A stretch of 5,866 nucleotides of DNA, taken from contig CAMBGW010000067.1 of NCBI GenBank assembly GCA_945866245.1, forward strand, positions 1-5,866. Reading direction: 5' to 3'. Source of the stretch: Verrucomicrobia subdivision 6 bacterium. Lineage in GTDB: Bacteria; Verrucomicrobiota; Verrucomicrobiia; Methylacidiphilales; Verrucolacustridaceae. Each line of letters opens with the position of its first letter. Position 1 is the stretch's first letter. The notes below the pieces were generated by a model. That model did no database searches. It saw nothing but the letters and a program-made list of their open reading frames with translations, and was not told where the DNA came from. This document shows, piece by piece, positions 1 to 5,866 of this stretch. The position numbers and the translations under genes are program-made.

Positions 1-745
1 CCTGAATTCCAAGTCCGGATCCGCTAATGACCTGAACTTCAGGAACTGAGGAGAGGGCGAAGCGGACATGTCCCGCCCCAGCTCCGGGCGACAAGCGAAG
101 GAGAAGGGCAGAGGCGGAGCCGGTGACCGGGAGGGTTCCGAGCGTTTGGACTCCGTGGGATCTGGATTCATCCGCAAGTTCGTCCACGGTAGAAAAAGAT
201 CCAAAGACCGATCGTTCTGTGGGGCCCACACCCGTCAGGTCGAGTTTTCCCCAGACGACCAAACTTTTTCCAAAAAAATCCATGGTTGAGCCCACGGGTT
301 CTGGTCGGCGTCCGCCGATGAGGATATCGCCTTGGGAGAAGGGGCGGGGCAGGTGTTCGCGGATCCAAGGTTGAAGAGTGAAATCGGTGGAAGGATCGAA
401 GGCGATCAGATCGGTTTCCCCATGGCCTTCATCCGATGCGATGGAGAAGTGTCGTTGGGGGGAGATTTTTTCCAAACCGGGGAGAGATTGGATTCGTTTA
501 AAAACCGATGAGTCGAGCTGAGGGGCGTTGGGTTCCCCTGTAAGAAGGGCAGCGGTCAGGTTGTGGGTGATTCCTTTGGGTAGGATAAGAAGATCAGCCC
601 CAAGACGGTCGAGGGAGGTTTCGAGTCCACGGCGGATCGAATCTCGGACGACCAGAGTGAGAAAGATCGAAGCGGAACCGATGGCGACGGCGAGTGCTAG
701 AAGGAGGTAGCGACCGGGGCTTCGTCGGGTCTCCTGGAGAACCAG
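1..745 (-). CDS. ABC transporter permease, MacB/FtsX type, N-terminal part (3' end outside window)
   Basis: This is a partial membrane permease of the MacB/FtsX-like family, which works with a separate ATPase in export or lipoprotein and membrane-stress systems. About 248 residues are visible if translation starts at the CTG at 745-743. A short basic stretch (QETRRSPGR) precedes TM1 at about residues 13-33 (RYLLLALAVAIG and onward). Then come SIRRGLETSLDRLGADLLILPKG-like residues (36-58, key GADLLILPKG), the usual opening of the MacB periplasmic domain. Further on, ILIGGRRPEPVGS (141-153), FFGKSLVVWGKLD and TGVG (171-174) fit this periplasmic domain. The frame stays open to the window edge. 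It lies directly downstream of the copper-protein gene on the same strand, so the two are probably co-transcribed. The frame is bounded upstream by TAG at 803-805 and has no ATG, GTG or TTG before TM1. CTG at 743-745 is chosen because AGGA (752-755) sits six bases upstream. The family is fairly sure, the substrate is unknown and the start is uncertain. Confidence 0.82.
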   Translation of the reverse strand, partial: MVLQETRRSPGRYLLLALAVAIGSASIFLTLVVRDSIRRGLETSLDRLGADLLILPKGITHNLTAALLTGEPNAPQLDSSVFKRIQSLPGLEKISPQRHFSIASDEGHGETDLIAFDPSTDFTLQPWIREHLPRPFSQGDILIGGRRPEPVGSTMDFFGKSLVVWGKLDLTGVGPTERSVFGSFSTVDELADESRSHGVQTLGTLPVTGSASALLLRLSPGAGAGHVRFALSSVPEVQVISGSGLGIQ

Positions 746-789
746 ACGAAATCCTAGGGGAAAAAGGTGGAATCCGTGGGGCAGGGTGG

Positions 790-2385
790 TTAGACCGTGC
801 AGCTACGACTGAATTTCATTTCCTCCACTTTGGAGGGAACGATGACGCAGTCGTGGTGTCCGCCGAAGTTAGGCATGTAGCCAACCTGTTCAAGGGTGTC
901 TTGCCGGAAGACAAAGGCGCCGGATTCCATTCGTTGGAATCCCGAAAAGATCACCAAGGCATATTTTCCATCATAGGTTGTGGCTGTGGTCTGGGTATCG
1001 ACTCCGACATTTCGAAACTTTTTGATAACTTTCCAGTCCTTAGTACTCACGACATAAACATCCGATTTCATAGGTTTGGGTCGGAGAACGGTGAAGAAGC
1101 ATTTTGAACCATCGATGGAGAAGTTGACATGGAAAGGGGAGGGGTATTCTCCCTGCCACTCCTTATCCTTGACGAAGGTGATCCGTTTCCATGCACGGGG
1201 ATCGTCGCTGGAGGTGTCGAATACGGCAACGTTGTTGGCGCGCAGATTGTTCATCATAACCATGTGATTGCCGGAAGGATTAAAGCCGGTTTCGTGGATG
1301 GGGTTGCCGACGGACGGCAGGGTGACTTCCCAAGTGTCTGGGCTGTTCGAGACTTTTTTCACGGGCCAGTTATCGGCGAGACCTTCATTGGCCATCACGT
1401 AGCAAACGGGCTCCATGGAGGTACGGTCGATGATAAAACCGCCTCCGCACATGCGAAGGCCGGCGATGGAGTAGCGGTTGCGCGGGTCGTGCAGGCAAAA
1501 ATCTAGGCCCGTCAGAGTATGGGGGCTTGCGCCGGGAGTTTGGCCTTTCTCGACGAGGAGTTCTGCCATGGGAGCCATCTCGTAGTTCAGTTTGTTTCCC
1601 TTTGTCCCGTAATAGTCGTATTTCCCGTCTTTTCCTGGGGCCAGTTTAATGAGTCGGATAGTTCCGCCCTTCGTCCAAGTTTCGGCCAGAACCTTCGAGT
1701 TGGGGACCCAATCGCCCCGAAAGGAGGTAAGGACCTTGGTTTTATCCTGGCCGCGGGCTCGAGAGAAAAATCCCACCACATCCTTTTGACCGTCGGCACA
1801 GGCAAAACCATTTCCATCCGGGAAAGGCACAGTATGGACGCCTAAACCGATTCCCGTTGTTTCGGAAACATCCTCGAGGAGTTCCATCTGATTCGATTTT
1901 CCATCGTAGCCGACGCGGTAGATGTGATTTCCCATACCGTATTTGTCGAGCATGCCGTGCTCTTTGATTTTCGTGTTGAGACCGTACATCAGGACATTAT
2001 CGCCACCTTGGGTCGAGTTAATGAATTCAAAGCCTTTGTAGGGGTCTCCGCTATCGGCATAGAAGGCAGCCAAATGGTGGGAAATCGGGCAGGAGTCCCC
2101 GTAGTTCCAGTAAGAAATCCATGAGAGGGTTTTTTGAGTTCCCAAATCGACGGCATGGGTTCCTCCGCCCAACTTTTGTGGCGTGAGATAGATGTATTTT
2201 CCGAGGGATTCACGGATCCCTTGGTAGACGGCGTCTTCGATCAGGATCCCGTCTTCGTTTTTGGCGGCGTAGGAAGTGCCAGGAAGGTAGCGGGTCAGAC
2301 CCGCACCCGTAAGCCCGGCCAGACCAGCAAAACCGTAATAAAAGAAGCGGCGTCGGCTGATTTTTTCAAGGTGGGCCTTCGACAT
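790..2385 (-). CDS. Tat-exported copper beta-propeller protein, thiocyanate dehydrogenase-like
   Basis: The 531-residue product starts with a Tat signal: SRRRFF at residues 10-15, a hydrophobic stretch to about 30, and a likely cut after TSYA (40). The rest is rich in propeller-type repeats with turns such as DGK and DGS. Histidines fall in the contexts and order of the CuZ site of nitrous oxide reductase: H103/H104 (GDSCPISHH), H184 (GVHTVPF), H364 (NPIHETGFNPSG), H419 (SPFHVNFSIDG) and H510/H511 (GGHHDCVIV). The cupredoxin CuA domain of that enzyme is absent. Length, Tat signal and these sites fit thiocyanate dehydrogenase, a periplasmic tricopper enzyme that oxidises thiocyanate to cyanate and sulfur. 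K71, E269 and D295 sit where its catalytic residues are expected, from recalled numbering rather than an alignment. There is no histidine between 419 and 510, so one ligand seems replaced and the activity is unproven. The ATG at 2385 is needed for the complete signal peptide; no Shine-Dalgarno is visible. A heme-d1-like propeller is the alternative reading. CDS certain; function moderate. Confidence 0.9.
   Translation of the reverse strand: MSKAHLEKISRRRFFYYGFAGLAGLTGAGLTRYLPGTSYAAKNEDGILIEDAVYQGIRESLGKYIYLTPQKLGGGTHAVDLGTQKTLSWISYWNYGDSCPISHHLAAFYADSGDPYKGFEFINSTQGGDNVLMYGLNTKIKEHGMLDKYGMGNHIYRVGYDGKSNQMELLEDVSETTGIGLGVHTVPFPDGNGFACADGQKDVVGFFSRARGQDKTKVLTSFRGDWVPNSKVLAETWTKGGTIRLIKLAPGKDGKYDYYGTKGNKLNYEMAPMAELLVEKGQTPGASPHTLTGLDFCLHDPRNRYSIAGLRMCGGGFIIDRTSMEPVCYVMANEGLADNWPVKKVSNSPDTWEVTLPSVGNPIHETGFNPSGNHMVMMNNLRANNVAVFDTSSDDPRAWKRITFVKDKEWQGEYPSPFHVNFSIDGSKCFFTVLRPKPMKSDVYVVSTKDWKVIKKFRNVGVDTQTTATTYDGKYALVIFSGFQRMESGAFVFRQDTLEQVGYMPNFGGHHDCVIVPSKVEEMKFSRSCTV
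2266..2385 (-). other. Twin-arginine (Tat) signal peptide of the copper protein
   Basis: Residues 1-40 of the 531-residue product carry S-R-R-R-F-F (10-15), matching the Tat consensus S/T-R-R-x-F-L. A moderately hydrophobic glycine-rich core follows (YYGFAGLAGLTGAGL), then a plausible signal-peptidase site at TSYA-AK. Tat export implies that the protein folds, and perhaps gains copper, before or during export to the periplasm. The cleavage position is an inference from the A-x-A-like pattern. Confidence 0.85.
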
Positions 2386-2422
2386 AGGATCAATTTGTGT
2401 TTTGGGAGAATAAGATCAAGAG

Positions 2423-2453
2423 TTAAAGGCATCCGGTGATTCGGACGTTTTAA
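2423..2453 (-). terminator. Weak imperfect hairpin between sppA and the copper-protein gene
   Basis: The 76-base gap between sppA and the next gene (2386-2461) contains an imperfect inverted repeat. The outer arms TTAAA (2423-2427) and TTTAA (2449-2453) pair, and the inner arms TCCG (2432-2435) and CGGA (2442-2445) pair around a six-base loop, with a bulge and a mismatch between them. Reading on the minus strand, the sequence after it is T-rich but not a clean U-tract. It could be a weak terminator or attenuator after sppA, or chance. I see no convincing promoter in this gap. Confidence 0.2.
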
Positions 2454-2461
2454 CAAGTGTC

Positions 2462-3472
2462 TTAGCGGCGGAAAAAAAGGTGGGTGGAGAGGTAGTAAAG
2501 TTTTCCGGCTTGAAGGTGGAAGGATTCGGGGACAAGGCTGACCTGAACTTTGGTGCTGGTGTCCTGCTTTTGCCCAAGGAATCGCAAAAGTCGGCTGAAA
2601 TGAAAGGGGGCGGAGTAGCGAATGACGGGAGCGTCGGCGGGCAGCTTGGCGATTTCGCGGGCGTCGGTGATGGCGTCTGCAAGGTAACCGGTGGCATCGA
2701 CCAGATTCAACTCGAGAGCGCGTTTACCGGAAACGATCCGACCATCGGCAACCTCACTGGGCAATTTCTGGTCGGGAAAATCACGTTCGGCAGTGACAAT
2801 GGAGGAGAATCTTTCGAAGGTTTCGGCAATCATTTCCTGGACCAGCTTCTTCTCCGCTTCGGAAGCGGGTCGGGCGGGATTGAGTAGATCTTTGAGGGCG
2901 CCGCTTTTGAAGGTGAGGGTGGAAAGGCCGAGGATTTTGGAGAGGCCCTCGTAGTTGAGGGACTGCATGATGACACCAATGCTGCCGGTGATGCAGAGCT
3001 CGTGGGCGACGATGTGAGATCCACCCATCGCGGTGTAGTAGCCGCCTGAAGCGGCGACGGAATCGAGATAAACGATGACGGGCTTGGTTTCGCGGATGAG
3101 GGTCAGCTCATGATAAAGGTTGTCGCTGGCGGTGACTTCACCTCCAGGGCTATCGATGTGGAGGAGGATGGCGGAGACGGAGTCGTCGTCGGCGGCTTGG
3201 CGGATCTGGAGGATGAGGTCATCCACCATACTGGAGCCGATTTGCCCGGGAATTTCTTGGGCAATGACGCCAAAGAGGTCGATTTTGGCGATACGTTTTT
3301 TCTGAGATTCATCTCCCTCGACAAACTCCTCATCGAAGTAGGGGGCGGAGTTGATATGGGAGGAGTTGTTGAAGAGCTGATGATCTTTGGAAAGGAAGAG
3401 GAGATTGGCGAGCAAGCTGGTTGCGAGCAGAATGAGTCCAACGATGAAAAGGAGTTTGGAGTGGCGAGCCAT
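2462..3472 (-). CDS. sppA: Signal peptide peptidase SppA, 36K type (S49 family)
   Basis: This is a membrane-anchored serine protease with a Ser/Lys dyad, expected to degrade cleaved signal peptides and other membrane-embedded fragments on the outer face of the inner membrane. The 336-residue length matches the short (36K) SppA form, not the double-domain E. coli form. One membrane segment spans residues 7-27. The protease core includes HIDSPGGEVTAS (105-116), SVAASGGYYTA (138-148) with nucleophile S142, ITGSIGVI (161-168), and SGALKD (190-195) with K194 as probable general base. The S-K spacing of 52 equals that of the B. subtilis enzyme as I recall it. The last 50 or so residues are a basic tail I do not recognise. 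The ATG at 3472 is the only ATG, GTG or TTG possible upstream of the membrane segment in this frame, which meets a stop at 3493-3491. No Shine-Dalgarno is visible. It diverges from tilS with 13 bases between start codons. Confidence 0.95.
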   Translation of the reverse strand: MARHSKLLFIVGLILLATSLLANLLFLSKDHQLFNNSSHINSAPYFDEEFVEGDESQKKRIAKIDLFGVIAQEIPGQIGSSMVDDLILQIRQAADDDSVSAILLHIDSPGGEVTASDNLYHELTLIRETKPVIVYLDSVAASGGYYTAMGGSHIVAHELCITGSIGVIMQSLNYEGLSKILGLSTLTFKSGALKDLLNPARPASEAEKKLVQEMIAETFERFSSIVTAERDFPDQKLPSEVADGRIVSGKRALELNLVDATGYLADAITDAREIAKLPADAPVIRYSAPFHFSRLLRFLGQKQDTSTKVQVSLVPESFHLQAGKLYYLSTHLFFRR

Positions 3473-3473
3473 G

Positions 3474-3480
3474 AGAAGGA
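3474..3480 (+). promoter_or_regulatory. Ribosome binding site deciding the tilS start
   Basis: AGAAGGA lies five bases before the ATG at 3486, a good Shine-Dalgarno match at normal spacing. It supports 3486 over the in-frame ATG at 3471 and over the long upstream extension to 3387, which would run antisense through the start of sppA. The site sits right beside the sppA start codon on the other strand. It is the only clear ribosome binding site for an ATG-started gene in the window. Confidence 0.7.
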
Positions 3481-3485
3481 AAAGG

Positions 3486-4451
3486 ATGCGTCAGATCGGG
3501 GCGCAGGGCAAGGGGGTGTGGGCAGAGTTAGTAGGGGAGATCGAACAGGCTAGCAGGGGTGGTAAAAAGGTGGCGGTGGGTTTTTCGGGTGGGGCGGACA
3601 GCGTGGTTTTGGCTGAGGCGGCTTACCGGATGGGGGTAAAGCCGCTGTTGTTCCACTTTAATCATCGGTGGCGCGGGCGGGTTGGGGACGCGGATGAGCG
3701 ATGGGTCAAGGCTTGGGGAAAAAAGAGGGGTTTACGAGTGGTGGTGGGGCGGGCGAAACAGGCGGGGCGCACCGGAGAGGGGGAGGCGAGGGTGGCGAGG
3801 TGGGCATTTTTTCAGCAAGCGGCCTTGAAGCACAAAGTAGGGGAGCTTTGGTTGGCGCATCATTCGGACGATCAGGCGGAGACGGTTTTCATGCAGTTGT
3901 TGCGTGGGGCGGGGCCGGATGGGTTGGCGGGAATGGCCATTCGGGGAAAGCAGGCGGGGTTGGATGTGGTGAGGCCTTTGCTGGGCTTGAGTCGGGATAT
4001 GGTGAGGCGAGCCGCTCGGGAGGAGGGGTTGCGGTGGAGGGAGGATCAAACCAATCATGATGGGAAAGGCTGGAGATCGCGGGTCAGGCATAAGGTTCTA
4101 CCGTACTTATCGAAGGTGTATGGCCGGGAGGTTCGGGGGGCGTTATGTCGGGCGGCAGAGATTCTGGGAGGTGAGAGGGAGTATTGGGAAAAGGAGATCG
4201 GCAAGGTTTCATCGCATCCCGATGTGCGAGAGTGGAGGAAAAAAGCGGTGGCTTGGCAGAGGCGGGCGATCCGAATCTGGTTAGATCGGTTTGGTTGCAG
4301 TGGGGCAAGCTTTGCCGAGGTGGAGGGAGTGAGAAATTCGGTGGTGAGCGGGAAATCGGTGAAGTGGCAACTGCGGGGGGGATGGGTTCGGCGTTCTCAA
4401 AATAAGCTATTCTGGACCAAGGATATAGGTCGGATTGCTAAAAGAGTGTAA
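3486..4451 (+). CDS. tilS: tRNA(Ile)-lysidine synthetase TilS, compact form
   Basis: This cytoplasmic enzyme uses ATP and lysine to convert C34 of the CAU-anticodon tRNA-Ile into lysidine, so that it reads AUA instead of AUG; it is normally essential. The 321-residue product (from 3486) has the PP-loop SGGADS (34-39), the FNHRWRG motif (58-64), EARVARWAFF (100-109), LAHHSDDQAET (123-133) followed by LLRGAGPDGLAGM, RPLL (163-166), and DQTNHD (187-192) with RSRVRHKVLP (197-206). All of these are TilS signatures in the right order. It is shorter than the E. coli enzyme (about 430 residues), close to the short Aquifex type, and very arginine-rich. A WQLRGGWVRR stretch near the end resembles the tail of compact TilS proteins. 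The start is set by the ribosome binding site at 3474-3480. It probably forms an operon with ftsH, 27 bases downstream in the same frame. Confidence 0.96.
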   Translation: MRQIGAQGKGVWAELVGEIEQASRGGKKVAVGFSGGADSVVLAEAAYRMGVKPLLFHFNHRWRGRVGDADERWVKAWGKKRGLRVVVGRAKQAGRTGEGEARVARWAFFQQAALKHKVGELWLAHHSDDQAETVFMQLLRGAGPDGLAGMAIRGKQAGLDVVRPLLGLSRDMVRRAAREEGLRWREDQTNHDGKGWRSRVRHKVLPYLSKVYGREVRGALCRAAEILGGEREYWEKEIGKVSSHPDVREWRKKAVAWQRRAIRIWLDRFGCSGASFAEVEGVRNSVVSGKSVKWQLRGGWVRRSQNKLFWTKDIGRIAKRV

Positions 4452-4467
4452 TGGTGTTACTTTCTTT
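4441..4467 (+). promoter_or_regulatory. Hairpin spanning the tilS stop codon, before ftsH
   Basis: AAAGAG-T-GTAA (4441-4451) can pair with TTAC-T-TTCTTT (4457-4467) around the loop TGGTG. This gives ten pairs including one G-U, and one T-T mismatch. The left arm contains the tilS stop codon TAA (4449-4451), and a T-rich stretch leads to the ftsH start 12 bases later. The stem is AT-rich and therefore weak. It may modulate ftsH translation or give partial termination, or may be chance. No promoter was recognised in the 27-base gap. Confidence 0.25.
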
Positions 4468-4478
4468 ATTCCGATTTT

Positions 4479-5866
4479 ATGCCAACTCCTCGCTCTCCAT
4501 CTCGTAAACCGCCGAAGTTGCCCAGGCCACCTGTCCGACGTCAGGACCCGAGTAAAGGGGATGGGCCGAATTGGAGAGGGGTCGTTTTATTTCTCATTTC
4601 TGCTTCGGTTTTGCTTTTAGCGTTTTATGCGCATCAATCGCAGAATGCGGCCTCGGTTCGTGAGCTAACCTTTGCCGAGTTTGAAGGTTATTTGAAGGAC
4701 GGGAAGGTGAAGGATGTGACTTTGAATGTGGAGCCGTCGGCGGGCATTCGGTGGTTATCGGGAAAGTTTGAGCCGAGCGAGGCACTGAAAAAGAGTATGC
4801 GATTAGATCCGCAGGGGAACAGCGGCTATCGGGTAACGGTCGATCTAGAGTTCAAAAGGGATTTGGACAAGGTTTTGGCCGCCAATGGATTTCCGCAAGT
4901 CAGCCAAAAGGTGATCGATAATTCGACCTGGCAGGCTTTAGCTGGGACGTTGCCTTTTGTTCTCTTTGTTTTGATCATGTACTTCTTCTTCCGGCAGCAG
5001 ATTCGGATGGCGGGGAAGTCGGCATTCAGCTTCGGCAAGAGCAAGGCGCGGATTCTTTCGAAAGAGAAAAATAAGGTAACCTTTGCGGATGTGGCGGGGG
5101 TGGAGGAGGCTAAGGATGAGGTGAGTGAGATTGTGGAGTTTTTGCGGGATCCAAAAAAGTTCCAGAAGTTGGGTGGACGGATTCCGAAGGGAATTTTGAT
5201 GGTCGGGCCTCCTGGAACAGGAAAAACACTCTTGGCCAAGGCGATCGCCGGTGAGGCGGATGTTCCGTTCTACGGGATCAGTGGTTCCGATTTTGTGGAG
5301 ATGTTTGTCGGAGTTGGTGCTTCCCGGGTACGGGATATGTTTGAGCAGGGAAAAAAGACGGCGCCCTGTTTGATCTTTATCGATGAGATCGATGCGGTGG
5401 GGCGGAGTCGAGGTCACGGAGTAGGTGGGGGGCACGATGAACGGGAGCAGACGCTGAACGCGCTACTGGTGGAGATGGACGGTATCGATACGGCTGAGGG
5501 GGTGATCATCATTGCGGCAACGAATCGAAAAGATGTTTTGGATCCTGCGCTCTTAAGGCCAGGACGGTTTGACCGAGAAGTGCTGATTAACTTGCCGGAT
5601 GTGAAAGGTCGGGAGGAGATCTTGAAGGTGCATGCCAAGAAGGTGAAGGCGATGGAGAATGTTTCTTGGGCAACGCTGGCCAGAAGCACTCCTGGATTTT
5701 CGGGAGCGGAGCTAGCCAATGTGATTAATGAGGCGGCCTTGATGGCGGCACGAAGGGATGCGGAGGCGATCACCCAAGCGGATTTAGAGGAGGCGCGGGA
5801 CAAGGTGCGATTTGGTCGGGAGCGACGAAGCTTGGCGATGAGCGACGAGCAAAAAAAGCTAACGGC
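4479..5866 (+). CDS. ftsH: ATP-dependent zinc metalloprotease FtsH, N-terminal 462 residues (3' end outside window)
   Basis: FtsH is a hexameric inner-membrane AAA+ protease that extracts and degrades damaged membrane proteins and some soluble regulators. Visible in order: a basic, proline-rich cytoplasmic extension (1-33), TM1 (34-50), a periplasmic domain (51-154), TM2 (155-171), then the AAA+ module. The module has DVAGVEEAKDE (204-214), Walker A GPPGTGKT (243-250), pore loop MFVGVGA (275-281), Walker B LIFIDEID (298-305), the second region of homology with DEREQTLNALLVEMDG (320-335), sensor-1 ATNR (347-350), and the arginine fingers in RPGRFDR (360-366). The lid helices and SDEQKKLTA (455-463) follow. 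The window ends just before the expected HEXXH zinc site, so the protease domain cannot be checked. The ATG at 4479 is the first possible start after the in-frame tilS stop and has no Shine-Dalgarno; it may depend on coupling to tilS translation. Confidence 0.98.
   Translation, partial: MPTPRSPSRKPPKLPRPPVRRQDPSKGDGPNWRGVVLFLISASVLLLAFYAHQSQNAASVRELTFAEFEGYLKDGKVKDVTLNVEPSAGIRWLSGKFEPSEALKKSMRLDPQGNSGYRVTVDLEFKRDLDKVLAANGFPQVSQKVIDNSTWQALAGTLPFVLFVLIMYFFFRQQIRMAGKSAFSFGKSKARILSKEKNKVTFADVAGVEEAKDEVSEIVEFLRDPKKFQKLGGRIPKGILMVGPPGTGKTLLAKAIAGEADVPFYGISGSDFVEMFVGVGASRVRDMFEQGKKTAPCLIFIDEIDAVGRSRGHGVGGGHDEREQTLNALLVEMDGIDTAEGVIIIAATNRKDVLDPALLRPGRFDREVLINLPDVKGREEILKVHAKKVKAMENVSWATLARSTPGFSGAELANVINEAALMAARRDAEAITQADLEEARDKVRFGRERRSLAMSDEQKKLT

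Noticed and set aside
31..43. Perfect 13-base palindrome CCTGAACTTCAGG near the left edge
   Set aside because: It lies within the permease coding sequence and is short enough to be chance; no second copy or partner site was seen.
785..805. Programmed frameshift joining the copper protein to the permease
   Set aside because: No slippery heptamer is visible at the overlap, and the permease N-terminus looks like a normal family start near TM1.
694..1506. Overlapping plus-strand ORFs of 137 and 125 codons at 694-1107 and 1129-1506
   Set aside because: They lie antisense to the copper-protein gene, have no recognisable domains and arise from its codon pattern.
790..2385. Calling the copper protein nitrous oxide reductase (nosZ)
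   Set aside because: The C-terminal CuA cupredoxin domain is absent; the protein ends just after the HHDC motif, and one CuZ-type histidine is missing.
3387..3485. Upstream in-frame ATG at 3387 as the tilS start
   Set aside because: The extra 33 residues run antisense through the sppA membrane segment and do not resemble TilS; the ATG at 3486 has a good ribosome binding site.
3110..3553. 147-codon plus-strand ORF across the start of sppA and into tilS
   Set aside because: It is a shadow of sppA, glycine- and glutamate-rich, with no domain and in a different frame from tilS.
4057..4405. Overlapping plus and minus ORFs of 73-75 codons within tilS
   Set aside because: They are alternative-frame shadows of tilS with arginine-, glycine- or proline-rich nonsense composition.
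4826..5803. Minus-strand ORFs of 129-165 codons opposite ftsH
   Set aside because: They are antisense to a highly conserved AAA+ coding region and show no domain signature.

Overview
The window holds five protein genes in two opposing blocks and almost no non-coding DNA. It looks like ordinary chromosome of a Gram-negative bacterium: there is a Tat-exported periplasmic-type enzyme, a MacB/FtsX-type permease and an SppA-type membrane peptidase. The tilS-ftsH pair, the compact TilS and the near absence of Shine-Dalgarno motifs would suit Verrucomicrobiota or a relative. That placement is a low-confidence inference, since no rRNA or marker comparison was possible. No RNA gene, mobile element, CRISPR array or origin was seen.

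Left block, read on the minus strand from about 3472 down to 1. First is sppA (3472-2462), a signal-peptide-peptidase-type serine/lysine protease. After a 76-base gap comes a 531-residue Tat-exported beta-propeller protein (2385-790). Its spaced histidines match the CuZ-type copper centre shared by nitrous oxide reductase and thiocyanate dehydrogenase. It lacks the CuA domain of nitrous oxide reductase, so it is best read as a thiocyanate dehydrogenase-like copper protein. One of the usual copper-ligand histidines appears to be missing. Next is the N-terminal part of a MacB/FtsX-type ABC permease (about 745 down to 1), cut by the window edge. The permease frame has no ATG, GTG or TTG where its start should be.

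Right block, read on the plus strand. tilS (3486-4451, tRNA-Ile lysidine synthetase) is followed after 27 bases by ftsH (4479 to beyond the window end, AAA+ membrane protease). The FtsH fragment has both membrane segments and the full ATPase core, and ends just before the region where the HEXXH zinc motif is expected. The two blocks diverge with only 13 bases between the start codons of sppA and tilS, so at least one promoter must lie inside the opposite gene.

sppA, tilS and ftsH are housekeeping functions: membrane-protein and signal-peptide turnover, tRNA decoding, and membrane quality control. The accessory part is the copper-protein/permease pair at the left, and the copper protein is the item most worth following up.
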